Positions 21,361 to 36,083 of a stretch of 64,000 nt of DNA are shown in pieces (the first letter of the stretch is position 1; each line of letters opens with the position of its first letter). Position numbers and translations under genes: made by a program. This DNA comes from Strongylocentrotus purpuratus (taxonomy: Eukaryota; Echinodermata; Echinoidea; Camarodonta; Strongylocentrotidae): contig NW_022145604.1 of assembly GCF_000002235.5 (NCBI RefSeq), forward strand, positions 33,678,550 to 33,742,549. Reading direction: 5' to 3'. The notes beneath the pieces are model-generated. The model searched no databases. It was not told the origin of the DNA and saw only the letters and a list, made by a program, of their open reading frames with translations.

Positions 21361-24300
21361 AACTATAATAACTATAATAAGTTATGATTAAAAGTTATAT
21401 TTCGAGTTATATAGCGCCAATTTTGGATGATTAGCGCTTTCAATGATATTATTAGCCCGGTCATAGGAAACAATGCAAGCCAGCGCACATTGTGTGCACC
21501 ATCTCAACTCCCTGGGAGCAATCCTCCTAAGCGGCTCATGGGCATTGAGAAGATCTTGTACATGAGGGGTCTTACCTCCTACAGGGTATTCATTTATACA
21601 CCCGAGTATAAAGCATCAATAATTGTGGATAAATTGCTTTGATGAAGGCCAAAAAGGCAGTGGGAAGGGTTCGAACTCGGGATCCTATTATCAGAAAGCA
21701 TGCGCTCTACCAATCTTGAGAAGCCACATGCACATGAATGTGCATATATCGCGAATTCCTGTATATACTTGTACAGGACGGTCGGACAGATGACCCCCTT
21801 GATCGACGTTCATGATCACAAATAAAATACTAATCATATATATACAAATAATGTCCCCATAGCCCTGTCTAATCGTGGTTACTACAGTGTCCTCTTGTTT
21901 CGGAGTTGCAAAGTGCTTAAATAACGTATAGGCATTGTAATAATTACTAAAGCCAATATCAGTTAACTATAATAACTATAATAAGTTATGATTAAAAGTT
22001 ATATTTCGAGTTATATAGCGCCAATTTTGGATGATTAGCGCTTTACAATGATATTATTAACCCGGTCATAGGAAACAATGCAAGCCAGCGCACATTGTGT
22101 GCACCATCTCAACTCCCTGGGGAGCAATCCTCCTAAGCGGCTCATGGGCATTGAGAAGATCTTGTACATGAGGGGTCTTACCTCCTACAGGGTATTCATT
22201 TATACACCCGAGTATAGAGCATCAATAATTGTGGATAAATTGCTTTGATGAAGGCCAAAAAGGCAGTGGGAAGGGTTCGAACTCGGGATCCTATTATCAG
22301 AAAGCATGCGCTCTACCAATCTTGACAAGCCACATGCACATGAATGTGCATATATCGCGAATTCCTGTATATACTTGTACAGGACGGTCGGACAGATGAC
22401 CCCTTGATCGACGTTCATGATCACAAATAAAATACTAATCATGACCCCATAGCCCTGTCTAATCGTGGTTACTACAGTGTCCTCTTGTTTCGGAGTTGCA
22501 AAGTGCTTAAATAACGTAGGCATTGTAATAGTTACTAAAGCCAATATCAGTTAACTATAATAACTATAAAAAGTTATGATTAAAAGTTATATTTCGAGTT
22601 ATATAGCGCCAATTTTGGATGATTAGCGCTTTACAATGATATTATTAACCCGGTCATAGGAAACAATGCAAGCCAGCGCACATTGTGTGCACCATCTCAA
22701 CTCCCTGGGGAGCAATCCTCCTAAGCGGCTCATGGGCATTGAGAAGATCTTGTACATGAGGGGTCTTACCTCCTACAGGGTATTCATTTATACACCCGAG
22801 TATAGAGCATCAATAATTGTGGATAAATTGCTTTGATGAAGGCCAAAAAGGCAGTGGGAAGGGTTCGAACTCGGGATCCTATTATCAGAAAGCATGCTCT
22901 CTACCAATCTTGACAAGCCACATGCACATGAATGTGCATATATCGCGAATTCCTGTATATACTTGTACAGGACGGTCGGACAGATGACCCCTTGATCGAC
23001 GTTCATGATCACAAATAAAATACTAATCATATATATACAAATAATGTCCCCATAGCCCTGTCTAATCGTGGTTACTACAGTGTCCTCTTGTTTCGGAGTT
23101 GCAAAGTGCTTAAATAACGTAGGCATTGTAATAGTTACTAAAGCCAATATCAGTTAACTATAATAACTATAAAAAGTTATGATTAAAAGTTATATTTCGA
23201 GTTATATAGCGCCAATTTTGGATGATTAGCGCTTTACAATGATATTATTAGCCCGGTCATAGGAAACAATGCAAGCCAGCGCACATTGTGTGCACCATCT
23301 CAACTCCCTGGGGAGCAATCCTCCTAAGCGGCTCATGGGCATTGAGAAGATCTTGTACATGAGGGGTCTTACCTCCTACAGGGTATTCATTTATACACCC
23401 GAGTATAAAGCATCAATAATTGTGGATAAATTGCTTTGATGAAGGTCAAAAAGGCAGTGGGAAGGGTTCGAACTCGGGATCCTATTATCAGAAAGCATGC
23501 GCTCTACCAATCTTGACAAGCCACATGCACATGAATGTGCATATAGTGCGAATTCCTGTATATACTTGTACAGGAAGTCGGACAGATGACCCCCTTGATC
23601 GACGTTCATGATCACAAATAAAATACTAATCATATATATATACAAATAATGTCCCCATAGCCCTGTCTAATCGTGGTTACTACAGTGTCCTCTTGTTTCG
23701 GAGTTGCAAAGTGCTTAAATAACGTAGGCATTGTAATAATTACTAAAGCCAATATCAGTTAACTATAATAACTATAATAAGTTATGATTAAAAGTTATAT
23801 TTCGAGTTATATAGCGCCAATTTTGGATGATTAGCGCTTTACAATGATATTATTAACCCGGTCATAGGAAACAATGCAAGCCAGCGCACATTGTGTGCAC
23901 CATCTCAACTCCCTGGGGAGCAATCCTCCTAAGCGGCTCATGGGCATTGAGAAGATCTTGTACATGAGGGGTCTTACCTCCTACAGGGTATTCATTTATA
24001 CACCCGAGTATAAAGCATCAATAATTGTGGATAAATTGCTTTGATGAAGGCCAAAAAGGCAGTGGGAAGGGTTCGAACTCGGGATCCTATTATCAGAAAG
24101 CATGCGCTCTACCAATCTTGACAAGCCACATGCACATGAATGTGCATATAGCGCGAATTCCTGTAAATACTTGTACAGGACGGTCGGACAGATGACCCCC
24201 TTGATCGACGTTCATGATCACAAATAAAATACTAATCATATATATACAAATAATGTCCCCATAGCCCTGTCTAATCGTGGTTACTACAGTGTCCTCTTGT

Positions 24301-27300
24301 TTCGGAGTTGCAAAGTGCTTAAATAACGTAGGCATTGTAATAATTACTAAAGCCAATATCAGTTAACTATAATAACTATAATAAGTTATGATTAAAAGTT
24401 ATATTTCGAGTTATATAGCGCCGATTTTGGATGATTAGCGCTTTACAATGATATTATTAGCCCGGTCATAGGAAACAATGCAAGCCAGCGCACATTGTGT
24501 GCACCATCTCAACTCCCTGGGGAGCAATCCTCCTAAGCGGCTCATGGGCATTGAGAAGATCTTGTACATGAGGGGTCTTACCTCCTACAGGGTATTCATT
24601 TATACACCCGAGTATAAAGCATCAATAATTGTGGATAAATTGCTTTGATGAAGGCCAAAAAGGCAGTGGGAAGGGTTCGAACTCGGGATCCTATTATCAG
24701 AAAGCATGCGCTCTACCAATCTTGAGAAGCCACATGCACATGAATGTGCATATATCGCGAATTCCTGTATATACTTGTACAGGACGGTCGGACAGATGAC
24801 CCCCTTGATCGACGTTCATGATCACAAATAAAATACTAATCATATATATACAAATAATGTCCCCATAGCCCTGTCTAATCGTGGTTACTACAGTGTCCTC
24901 TTGTTTCGGAGTTGCAAAGTGCTTAAATAACGTAGGCATTGTAATAATTACTAAAGCCAATATCAGTTAACTATAATAACTATAATAAGTTATGATTAAA
25001 AGTTATATTTCGAGTTATATAGCGCCAATTTTGGATGATTAGCGCTTTACAATGATATTATTAACCCGGTCATAGGAAACAATGCAAGCCAGCGCACATT
25101 GTGTGCACCATCTCAACTCCCTGGGGAGCAATCCTCCTAAGCGGCTCATGGGCATTGAGAAGATCTTGTACATGAGGGGTCTTACCTCCTACAGGGTATT
25201 CATTTATACACCCGAGTATAGAGCATCAATAATTGTGGATAAATTGCTTTGATGAAGGCCAAAAAGGCAGTGGGAAGGGTTCGAACTCGGGATCCTATTA
25301 TCAGAAAGCATGCGCTCTACCAATCTTGACAAGCCACATGCACATGAATGTGCATATATCGCGAATTCCTGTATATACTTGTACAGGACGGTCGGACAGA
25401 TGACCCCCTTGATCGACGTTCATGATCACAAATAAAATACTAATCATATATATACAAATAATGTCCCATAGCCCTGTCTAATCGTGGTTACTACAGTGTC
25501 CTCTTGTTTCGGAGTTGCAAAGTGCTTAAATAACGTAGGCATTGTAATAGTTACTAAAGCCAATATCAGTTAACTATAATAACTATAAAAAGTTATGATT
25601 AAAAGTTATATTTCGAGTTATATAGCGCCAATTTTGGATGATTAGCGCTTTACAATGATATTATTAGCCCGGTCATAGGAAACAATGCAAGCCAGCGCAC
25701 ATTGTGTGCACCATCTCAACTCCCTGGGGAGCAATCCTCCTAAGCGGCTCATGGGCATTGAGAAGATCTTGTACATGAGGGGTCTTACCTCCTACAGGGT
25801 ATTCATTTATACACCCGAGTATAAAGCATCAATAATTGTGGATAAATTGCTTTGATGAAGGTCAAAAAGGCAGTGGGAAAGGTTCGAACTCGGGATCCTA
25901 TTATCAGAAAGCATGCGCTCTACCAATCTTGACAAGCCACATGCACATGAATGTGCATATAGCGCGAATTCCTGTATATACTTGTACAGGAAGTCGGACA
26001 GATGACCCCCTTGATCGACGTTCATGATCACAAATAAAATACTAATCATATATATACAAATAATGTCCCCATAGCCCTGTCTAATCGTGGTTACTACAGT
26101 GTCCTCTTGTTTCGGAGTTGCAAAGTGCTTAAATAACGTAGGCATTGTAATAATTACTAAAGCCAATATCAGTTAACTATAATAACTATAAAAAGTTATG
26201 ATTAAAAGTTATATTTCGAGTTATATAGCGCCAATTTTGGATGATTAGCGCTTTACAATGATATTATTAGCCCGGTCATAGGAAACAATGCAAGCCAGCG
26301 CACATTGTGTGCACCATCTCAACTCCCTGGGGAGCAATCCTCCTAAGCGGCTCATGGGCATTGAGAAGATCTTGTACATGAGGGGTCTTACCTCCTACAG
26401 GGTATTCATTTATACACCCGAGTATAAAGCATCAATAATTGTGGATAAATTGCTTTGATGAAGGTCAAAAAGGCAGTGGGAAGGGTTCGAACTCGGGATC
26501 CTATTATCAGAAAGCATGCGCTCTACCAATCTTGACAAGCCACATGCACATGAATGTGCATATAGTGCGAATTCCTGTATATACTTGTACAGGAAGTCGG
26601 ACAGATGACCCCCTTGATCGACGTTCATGATCACAAATAAAATACTAATATATATATATACAAATAATGTCCCCATAACCCTGTCTAATCGTGGTTACTA
26701 CAGTGTCCTCTTGTTTCGGAATTGCAAAGTGCTTAAATAACGTAGGCATTGTAATAATTACTAAAGCCAATATCAGTTAACTATAATAACTATAATAAGT
26801 TATGATTAAAAGTTATATTTCGAGTTATATAGCGCCAATTTTGGATGATTAGCGCTTTACAATGATATTATTAACCCGGTCATAGGAAACAATGCAAGCC
26901 AGCGCACATTGTGTGCACCATCTCAACTCCCTGGGGAGCAATCCTCCTAAGCGGCTCATGGGCATTGAGAAGATCTTGTACATGAGGGGTCTTACCTCCT
27001 ACAGGGTATTCATTTATACACCCGAGTATAAAGCATCAATAATTGTGGATAAATTGCTTTGATGAAGGTCAAAAAGGCAGTGGGAAGGGTTCGAACTCGG
27101 GATCCTATTATCAGAAAGCATGCGCTCTACCAATCTTGACAAGCCACATGCACATGAATGTGCATATAGCGCGAATTCCTGTATATACTTGTACAGGACG
27201 GTCGGACAGATGACCCCCTTGATCGACGTTCATGATCACAAATAAAATACTAATCATATATATACAAATAATGTCCCCATAGCCCTGTCTAATCGTGGTT

Positions 27301-28568
27301 ACTACAGTGTCCTCTTGTTTCGGAGTTGCAAAGTGCTTAAATAACGTAGGCATTGTAATAATTACTAAAGCCAATATCAGTTAACTATAATAACTATAAT
27401 AAGTTATGATTAAAAGTTATATTTCGAGTTATATAGCGCCAATTTTGGATGATTAGCGCTTTACAATGATATTATTAGCCCGGTCATAGGAAACAATGCA
27501 AGCCAGCGCACATTGTGTGCACCATCTCAACTCCCTGGGGAGCAATCCTCCTAAGCGGCTCATGGGCATTGAGAAGATCTTGTACATGAGGGGTCTTACC
27601 TCCTACAGGGTATTCATTTATACACCCGAGTATAAAGCATCAATAATTGTGGATAAATTGCTTTGATGAAGGTCAAAAAGGCAGTGGGAAGGGTTCGAAC
27701 TCGGGATCCTATTATCAGAAAGCATGCGCTCTACCAATCTTGAAAAGCCACATGCACATGAATGTGCATATAGCGCGAATTCCTGTATATACTTGTACAG
27801 GAAGTCGGACAGATGACCCCCTTGATCGACGTTCATGATCACAAATAAAATACTAATCATATATATACAAATAATGTCCCCATAGCCCTGTCTAATCGTG
27901 GTTACTACAGTGTCCTCTTGTTTCGGAGTTGCAAAGTGCTTAAATAACGTAGGCATTGTAATAATTACTAAAGCCAATATCAGTTAACTATAATAACTAT
28001 AATAAGTTATGATTAAAAGTTATATTTCGAGTTATATAGCGCCAATTTTGGATGATTAGCGCTTTACAATGATATTATTAACCCGGTCATAGGAAACAAT
28101 GCAAGCCAGCGCACATTGTGTGCACCATCTCAACTCCCTGGGGAGCAATCCTCCTAAGCGGCTCATGGGCATTGAGAAGATCTTGTACATGAGGGGTCTT
28201 ACCTCCTACAGGGTATATACACCCGAGTATAAAGCATCAATAATTGTGGATAAATTGCTTTGATGAAGGCCAAAAAGGCAGTGGGAAAGGTTCGAACTCG
28301 GGATCCTATTATCAGAAAGCATGCGCTCTACCAATCTTGACAAGCCACATGCACATGAATGTGCATATATCGCGAATTCCTGTATATACTTGTACAGGAC
28401 GGTCGGACAGATGACCCCCTTGATCGACGTTCATGATCACAAATAAAATACTAATCATGACCCCATAGCCCTGTCTAATCGTGGTTACTACAGTGTCCTC
28501 TTGTTTCGGAGTTGCAAAGTGCTTAAATAACGTAGGCATTGTAATAATTACTAAAGCCAATATCAGTT
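21361..28568. repeat. Probable five-monomer higher-order repeat domain
   Basis: Rare variants recur five monomers apart. CTTGAGAAGCC is found only in monomers 2 and 7. ATAGTGCG is found only in 5 and 10. A loss of about 15-20 bp giving AATCATGACCCCATAG is shared by 3 and 13. ATTAACCCGG with GGCCAAAAAGG occurs in 3, 8 and 13. The implied larger unit is about 3.0 kb. Assignments were made by eye. Confidence 0.55.
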
Positions 28569-31500
28569 AACTATAATAACTATAATAAGTTATGATTAAA
28601 AGTTATATTTCGAGTTATATAGCGCCAATTTTGGATGATTAGCGCTTTACAATGATATTATTAACCCGGTCATAGGAAACAATGCAAGCCAGCGCACATT
28701 GTGTGCACCATCTCAACTCCCTGGGGAGCAATCCTCCTAAGCGGCTCATGGGCATTGAGAAGATCTTGTACATGAGGGGTCTTACCTCCTACAGGGTATT
28801 CATTTATACACCCGAGTATAAAGCATCAATAATTGTGGATAAATTGCTTTGATGAAGGTCAAAAAGGCAGTGGGAAGGTTCGAACTCGGGATCCTATTAT
28901 CGGAAAGCATGCGCTCTACCAATCTTGAAAAGCCACATGCACATGAATGTGCATATAGCGCGAATTCCTGTATATACTTGTACAGGACGGTCGGACAGAT
29001 GACCCCCTTGATCGACGTTCATGATCACAAATAAAATACTAATCATATATATACAAATAATGTCCCCATAGCCCTGTCTAATCGTGGTTACTACAGTGTC
29101 CTCTTGTTTCGGAGTTGCAAAGTGCTTAAATAACGTAGGCATTGTAATAATTACTAAAGCCAATATCAGTTAACTATAATAACTATAATAAGTTATGATT
29201 AAAAGTTATATTTCGAGTTATATAGCGCCAATTTTGGATGATTAGCGCTTTACAATGATATTATTAGCCCGGTCATAGGAAACAATGCAAGCCAGCGCAC
29301 ATTGTGTGCACCATCTCAACTCCCTGGGGAGCAATCCTCCTAAGCGGCTCATGGGCATTGAGAAGATCTTGTACATGAGGGGTCTTACCTCCTACAGGGT
29401 ATTCATTTATACACCCGAGTATAAAGCATCAATAATTGTGGATAAATTGCTTTGATGAAGGTCAAAAAGGCAGTGGGAAGGGTTCGAACTCGGGATCCTA
29501 TTATCGGAAAGCATGCGCTCTACCAATCTTGAAAAGCCACATGCACATGAATGTGCATATAGCGCGAATTCCTGTATATACTTGTACAGGACGGTCGGAC
29601 AGATGACCCCTTGATCGACGTTCATGATCACAAATAAAATACTAATCATATATATACAAATAATGTCCCCATAGCCCTGTCTAATCGTGGTTACTACAGT
29701 GTCCTCTTGTTTCGGAGTTGCAAAGTGCTTAAATAACGTAGGCATTGTAATAATTACTAAAGCCAATATCAGTTAACTATAATAACTATAATAAGTTATG
29801 ATTAAAAGTTATATTTCGAGTTATATAGCGCCAATTTTGGATGATTAGCGCTTTACAATGATATTATTAGCCCGGTCATAGGAAACAATGCAAGCCAGCG
29901 CACATTGTGTGCACCATCTCAACTCCCTGGGGAGCAATCCTCCTAAGCGGCTCATGGGCATTGAGAAGATCTTGTACATGAGGGGTCTTACCTCCTACAG
30001 GGTATTCATTTATACACCCGAGTATAAAGCATCAATAATTGTGGATAAATTGCTTTGATGAAGGTCAAAAAGGCAGTGGGAAGGTTCGAACTCGGGATCC
30101 TATTATCGGAAAGCATGCGCTCTACCAATCTTGAAAAGCCACATGCACATGAATGTGCATATAGCGCGAATTCCTGTATATACTTGTACAGGAAGTCGGA
30201 CAGATGACCCCCTTGATCGACGTTCATGATCACAAATAAAATACTAATCATATATATACAAATAATGTCCCCATAGCCCTGTCTAATCGTGGTTACTACA
30301 GTGTCCTCTTGTTTCGGAGTTGCAAAGTGCTTAAATAACGTAGGCATTGTAATAATTACTAAAGCCAATATCAGTTAACTATAATAACTATAATAAGTTA
30401 TGATTAAAAGTTATATTTCGAGTTATATAGCGCCAATTTTGGATGATTAGCGCTTTACAATGATATTATTAGCCCGGTCATAGGAAAACAATGCAAGCCA
30501 GCGCACATTGTGTGCACCATCTCAACTCCCTGGGGAGCAATCCTCCTAAGCGGCTCATGGGCATTGAGAAGATCTTGTACATGAGGGGTCTTACCTCCTA
30601 CAGGGTATTCATTTATACACCCGAGTATAAAGCATCAATAATTGTGGATAAATTGCTTTGATGAAGGTCAAAAAGGCAGTGGGAAAGGTTCGAACTCGGG
30701 ATCCTATTATCGGAAAGCATGCGCTCTACCAATCTTGAAAAGCCACATGCACATGAATGTGCATATAGCGCGAATTCCTGTATATACTTGTACAGGAAGT
30801 CGGACAGATGACCCCCTTGATCGACGTTCATGATCACAAATAAAATACTAATCATATATATATAATGTCCCCATAGCCCTGTCTAATCGTGGTTACTACA
30901 GTGTCCTCTTGTTTCGGAGTTGCAAAGTGCTTAAATAACGTAGGCATTGTAATAATTACTAAAGCCAATATAGTTAACTATAATAACTATAATAAGTTAT
31001 GATTAAAAGTTATATTTCGAGTTATATAGCGCCAATTTTGGATGATTAGCGCTTTACAATGATATTATTAGCCCGGTCATAGGAAACAATGCAAGCCAGC
31101 GCACATTGTGTGCACCATCTCAACTCCCTGGGGAGCAATCCTCCTAAGCGGCTCATGGGCATTGAGAAGATCTTGTACATGAGGGGTCTTACCTCCTACA
31201 GGGTATTCATTTATACACCCGAGTATAAAGCATCAATATTGTGGATAAATTGCTTTGATGAAGGTCAAAAAGGCAGTGGGAAAGGTTCGAACTCGGGATC
31301 CTATTATCGGAAAGCATGCGCTCTACCAATCTTGAAAAGCCACATGCACATGAATGTGCATATAGCGCGAATTCCTGTATATACTTGTACAGGAAGTCGG
31401 ACAGATGACCCCCTTGATCGACGTTCATGATCACAAATAAAATACTAAATATATATACAAATAATGTCCCCATAGCCCTGTCTAATCGTGGTTACTACAG

Positions 31501-32177
31501 TGTCCTCTTGTTTCGGAGTTGCAAAGTGCTTAAATAACGTAGGCATTGTAATAATTACTAAAGCCAATATCAGTTAACTATAATAACTATAATAAGTTAT
31601 GATTAAAAGTTATATTTCGAGTTATATAGCGCCAATTTTGGATGATTAGCGCTTTACAATGATATTATTACCCGGTCATAGGAAACAATGCAAGCCAGCG
31701 CACATTGTGTGCACCATCTCAACTCCCTGGGGAGCAATCCTCCTAAGCGGCTCATGGGCATTGAGAAGATCTTGTACATGAGGGGTCTTACCTCCTACAG
31801 GGTATTCATTTATACACCCGAGTATAAAGCATCAATAATTGTGGATAAATTGCTTTGATGAAGGTCAAAAAGGCAGTGGGAAAGGTTCGAACTCGGGATC
31901 CTATTATCGGAAAGCATGCGCTCTACCAATCTTGAAAAGCCACATGCACATGAATGTGCATATAGCGCGAATTCCTGTATATACTTGTACAGGAAGTCGG
32001 ACAGATGACCCCCTTGATCGACGTTCATGATCACAAATAAAATACTAATCATATATATACAAATAATGTCCCCATAGCCCTGTCTAATCGTGGTTACTAC
32101 AGTGTCCTCTTGTTTCGGAGTTGCAAAGTGCTTAAATAACGTAGGCATTGTAATAATTACTAAAGCCAATATCAGTT

Positions 32178-32685
32178 AACTATAATAACTATAATAAGTT
32201 ATGATTAAAAGTTATATTTCGAGTTATATAGCGCCAATTTTGGATGATTAGCGCTTTACAATGATATTATTAACCCGGTCATAGGAAACAATGCAAGCCA
32301 GCGCACATTGTGTGCCACCATCTCAACTCCCTGGGGAGCAATCCTCATAAGGGCTCTATGGGCATTGAGAAGATCGTAAAAGGCAGTGGGAAAGGTTCGA
32401 ACTCGGGATCCTATTATCGGAAAGCATGCGCTCTACCAATCTTGAAAAGCCACATGCCATGAATGTGCATATAGCGCGAATTCCTGTATATACTTGTACA
32501 GGAAGTCGGACAGATGACCCCTTGATCGACGTTCATGATCACAAATAAAATACTAATCATATATATACAAATAATGTCCCCATAGCCCTGTCTAATCGTG
32601 GTTACTACAGTGTCCTCTTGTTTCGGAGTTGCAAAGTGCTTAAATAACGTAGGCATTGTAATAATTACTAAAGCCAATATCAGTT
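32178..32685. repeat. Internally deleted 508-bp satellite monomer
   Basis: This monomer lacks about 94 bp between GGGCATTGAGAAGATC and AAAGGCAGTGGG and carries several nearby point changes (CATAAGGGCTCTATGG). The deletion removes the segment with the CTCCTACAGGGT block. Confidence 0.9.
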
Positions 32686-35600
32686 AACTATAATAACTAT
32701 AATAAGTTATGATTAAAAGTTATATTTCGAGTTATATAGCGCCAATTTTGGATGATTAGCGCTTTACAATGATATTATTAGCCCGGTCATAGGAAACAAT
32801 GCAAGCCAGCGCACATTGTGTGCACCATCTCAACTCCCTGGGGAGCAATCCTCCTAAGCGGCTCATGGGCATTGAGAAGATCTTGTACATGAGGGGTCTT
32901 ACCTCCTACAGGGTATTCATTTATACACCCGAGTATAAAGCATCAATAATTGTGGATAAATTGCTTTGATGAAGGTCAAAAAGGCAGTGGGAAAGGTTCG
33001 AACTCGGGATCCTATTATCGGAAAGCATGCGCTCTACCAATCTTGAAAAGCCACATGCACATGAATGTGCATATAGCGCGAATTCCTGTATATACTTGTA
33101 CAGGAAGTCGGACAGATGACCCCCTTGATCGACGTTCATGATCACAAATAAAATACTAATCATATATATACAAATAATGTCCCCATAGCCCTGTCTAATC
33201 GTGGTTACTACAGTGTCCTCTTGTTTCGGAGTTGCAAAGTGCTTAAATAACGTAGGCATTGTAATAATTACTAAAGCCAATATAGTTAACTATAATAACT
33301 ATAATAAGTTATGATTAAAAGTTATATTTCGAGTTATATAGCGCCAATTTTGATGATTAGCGCTTTACAATGATATTATTAGCCCGGTCATAGGAAACAA
33401 TGCAAGCCAGCGCACATTGTGTGCACCATCTCAACTCCCTGGGGAGCAATCCTCCTAAGCGGCTCATGGGCATTGAGAAGATCTTGTACATGAGGGGTCT
33501 TACCTCCTACAGGGTATTCATTTATACACCCGAGTATAAAGCATCAATAATTGTGGATAAATTGCTTTGATGAAGGTCAAAAAGGCAGTGGGAAAGGTTC
33601 GAACTCGGGATCCTATTATCGGAAAGCATGCGCTCTACCAATCTTGAAAAGCCACATGCACATGAATGTGCATATAGCGCGAATTCCTGTATATACTTGT
33701 ACAGGACGGTCGGACAGATGACCCCCTTGATCGACGTTCATGATCACAAATAAAATACTAATCATATATATACAAATAATGTCCCCATAGCCCTGTCTAA
33801 TCGTGGTTACTACAGTGTCCTCTTGTTTCGGAGTTGCAAAGTGCTTAAATAACGTAGGCATTGTAATAATTACTAAAGCCAATATCAGTTAACTATAATA
33901 ACTATAATAAGTTATGATTAAAAGTTATATTTCGAGTTATATAGCGCCAATTTTGATGATTAGCGCTTTACAATGATATTATTAGCCCGGTCATAGGAAA
34001 CAATGCAAGCCAGCGCACATTGTGTGCACCATCTCAACTCCCTGGGGAGCAATCCTCCTAAGCGGCTCATGGGCATTGAGAAGATCTTGTACATGAGGGG
34101 TCTTACCTCCTACAGGGTATTCATTTATACACCCGAGTATAAAGCATCAATAATTGTGGATAAATTGCTTTGATGAAGGTCAAAAAGGCAGTGGGAAAGG
34201 TTCGAACTCGGGATCCTATTATCGGAAAGCATGCGCTCTACCAATCTTGAAAAGCCACATGCACATGAATGTGCATATAGCGCGAATTCCTGTATATACT
34301 TGTACAGGAAGTCGGACAGATGACCCCCTTGATCGACGTTCATGATCACAAATAAAATACTAATCATATATATACAAATAATGTCCCCATAGCCCTGTCT
34401 AATCGTGGTTACTACAGTGTCCTCTTGTTTCGGAGTTGCAAAGTGCTTAAATAACGTAGGCATTGTAATAATTACTAAAGCCAATATTAGTTAACTATAA
34501 TAACTATAATAAGTTATGATTAAAAGTTATATTTCGAGTATATAGCGCCAATTTTGAATGATTAGCGCTTTACAATGATATTATTAGCCCGGTCATAGGA
34601 AACAATGCAAGCCAGCGCACATTGTGTGCACCATCTCAACTCCCTGGGGAGCAATCCTCCTAAGCGGCTCATGGGCATTGAGAAGATCTTGTACATGAGG
34701 GGTCTTACCTCCTACAGGGTATTCATTTATACACCCGAGTATAAAGCATCAATAATTGTGGATAAATTGCTTTGATGAAGGTCAAAAAGGCAGTGGGAAA
34801 GGTTCGAACTCGGGATCCTATTATCGGAAAGCATGCGCTCTACCAATCTTGAAAAGCCACATGCACATGAATGTGCATATAGCGCGAATTCCTGTATATA
34901 CTTGTACAGGAAGTCGGACAGATGACCCCCTTGATCGACGTTCATGATCACAAATAAAATACTAATCATATATATACAAATAATGTCCCCATAGCCCTGT
35001 CTAATCGTGGTTACTACAGTGTCCTCTTGTTTCGGAGTTGCAAAGTGCTTAAATAACGTAGGCATTGTAATAATTACTAAAGCCAATATTAGTTAACTAT
35101 AATAACTATAAAGTTATAATTAAAAGTTATATTTCGAGTTATATAGCGCCAATTTTGAATGATTAGCGCTTTACAATGATATTATTAGCCCGGTCATAGG
35201 AAACAATGCAAGCCAGCGCACATTGTGTGCACCATCTCAACTCCCTGGGGAGCAATCCTCCTAAGCGGCTCATGGGCATTGAGAAGATCTTGTACATGAG
35301 GGGTCTTACCTCCTACAGGGTATTCATTTATACACCCGAGTATAAAGCATCAATAATTGTGGATAAATTGCTTTGATGAAGGTCAAAAAGGCAGTGGGAA
35401 AGGTTCGAACTCGGGATCCTATTATCGGAAAGCATGCGCTCTACCAATCTTGAAAAGCCACATGCACATGAATGTGCATATAGCGCGAATTCCTGTATAT
35501 ACTTGTACAGGAAGTCGGACAGATGACCCCCTTGATCGACGTTCATGATCACAAATAAAATACTAATCATATATATACAAATAATGTCCCCATAGCCCTG

Positions 35601-35999
35601 TCTAATCGTGGTTACTACAGTGTCCTCTTGTTTCGGAGTTGCAAAGTGCTTAAATAACGTAGGCATTGTAATAATTACTAAAGCCAATATTAGTTAACTA
35701 TAATAACTATAATAAGTTATAATTAAAAGTTATATTTCGAGTTATATAGCGCCAATTTTGAATGATGAGCGCTTTACAATGATATTATTAGCCCGGTCAT
35801 AGGAAACAATGCAAGCCAGCGCACATTGTGTGCACCATCTCAACTCCCTGGGGAGCAATCCTCCTAAGCGGCTCATGGGCATTGAGAAGATCTTGTACAT
35901 GAGGGGTCTTACCTCCTACAGGGTATTCATTTATACACACCGAGTATAAAGCATCAATAATTGTGGATAAATTGCTTTGATGAAGGTCAAAAAGGCAGT

Positions 36000-36062
36000 G
36001 GGAAAGGTTCGAACTCGGGATCCTATTATCGGAAAGCATGCGCTCTACCAATCTTGAAAAGC
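36000..36062 (-). repeat. tRNA-derived module of the 602-bp monomer (representative copy)
   Basis: On the minus strand, TGGTAGAGCGC (36040-36050) resembles Pol III box A. GTTCGAACC (36006-36014) fits the box B consensus GWTCRANNC. Spacing between them suits a tRNA. The anticodon-arm region pairs poorly and no acceptor stem is seen, so this is a tRNA-derived SINE head. It is present in nearly every monomer; in the first third of the array box B is preceded by GGGAAGG, later by GGGAAAGG on the plus strand. Confidence 0.6.
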
Positions 36063-36065
36063 CAC

Positions 36066-36083
36066 ATGCACATGAATGTGCAT
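36066..36083. repeat. Perfect 8-bp dyad in the 602-bp monomer (representative)
   Basis: ATGCACAT-GA-ATGTGCAT is a perfect inverted repeat with a two-base centre. It recurs in nearly all monomers and is damaged by a one-base loss in the shortened monomer near 32455. Confidence 0.8.
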
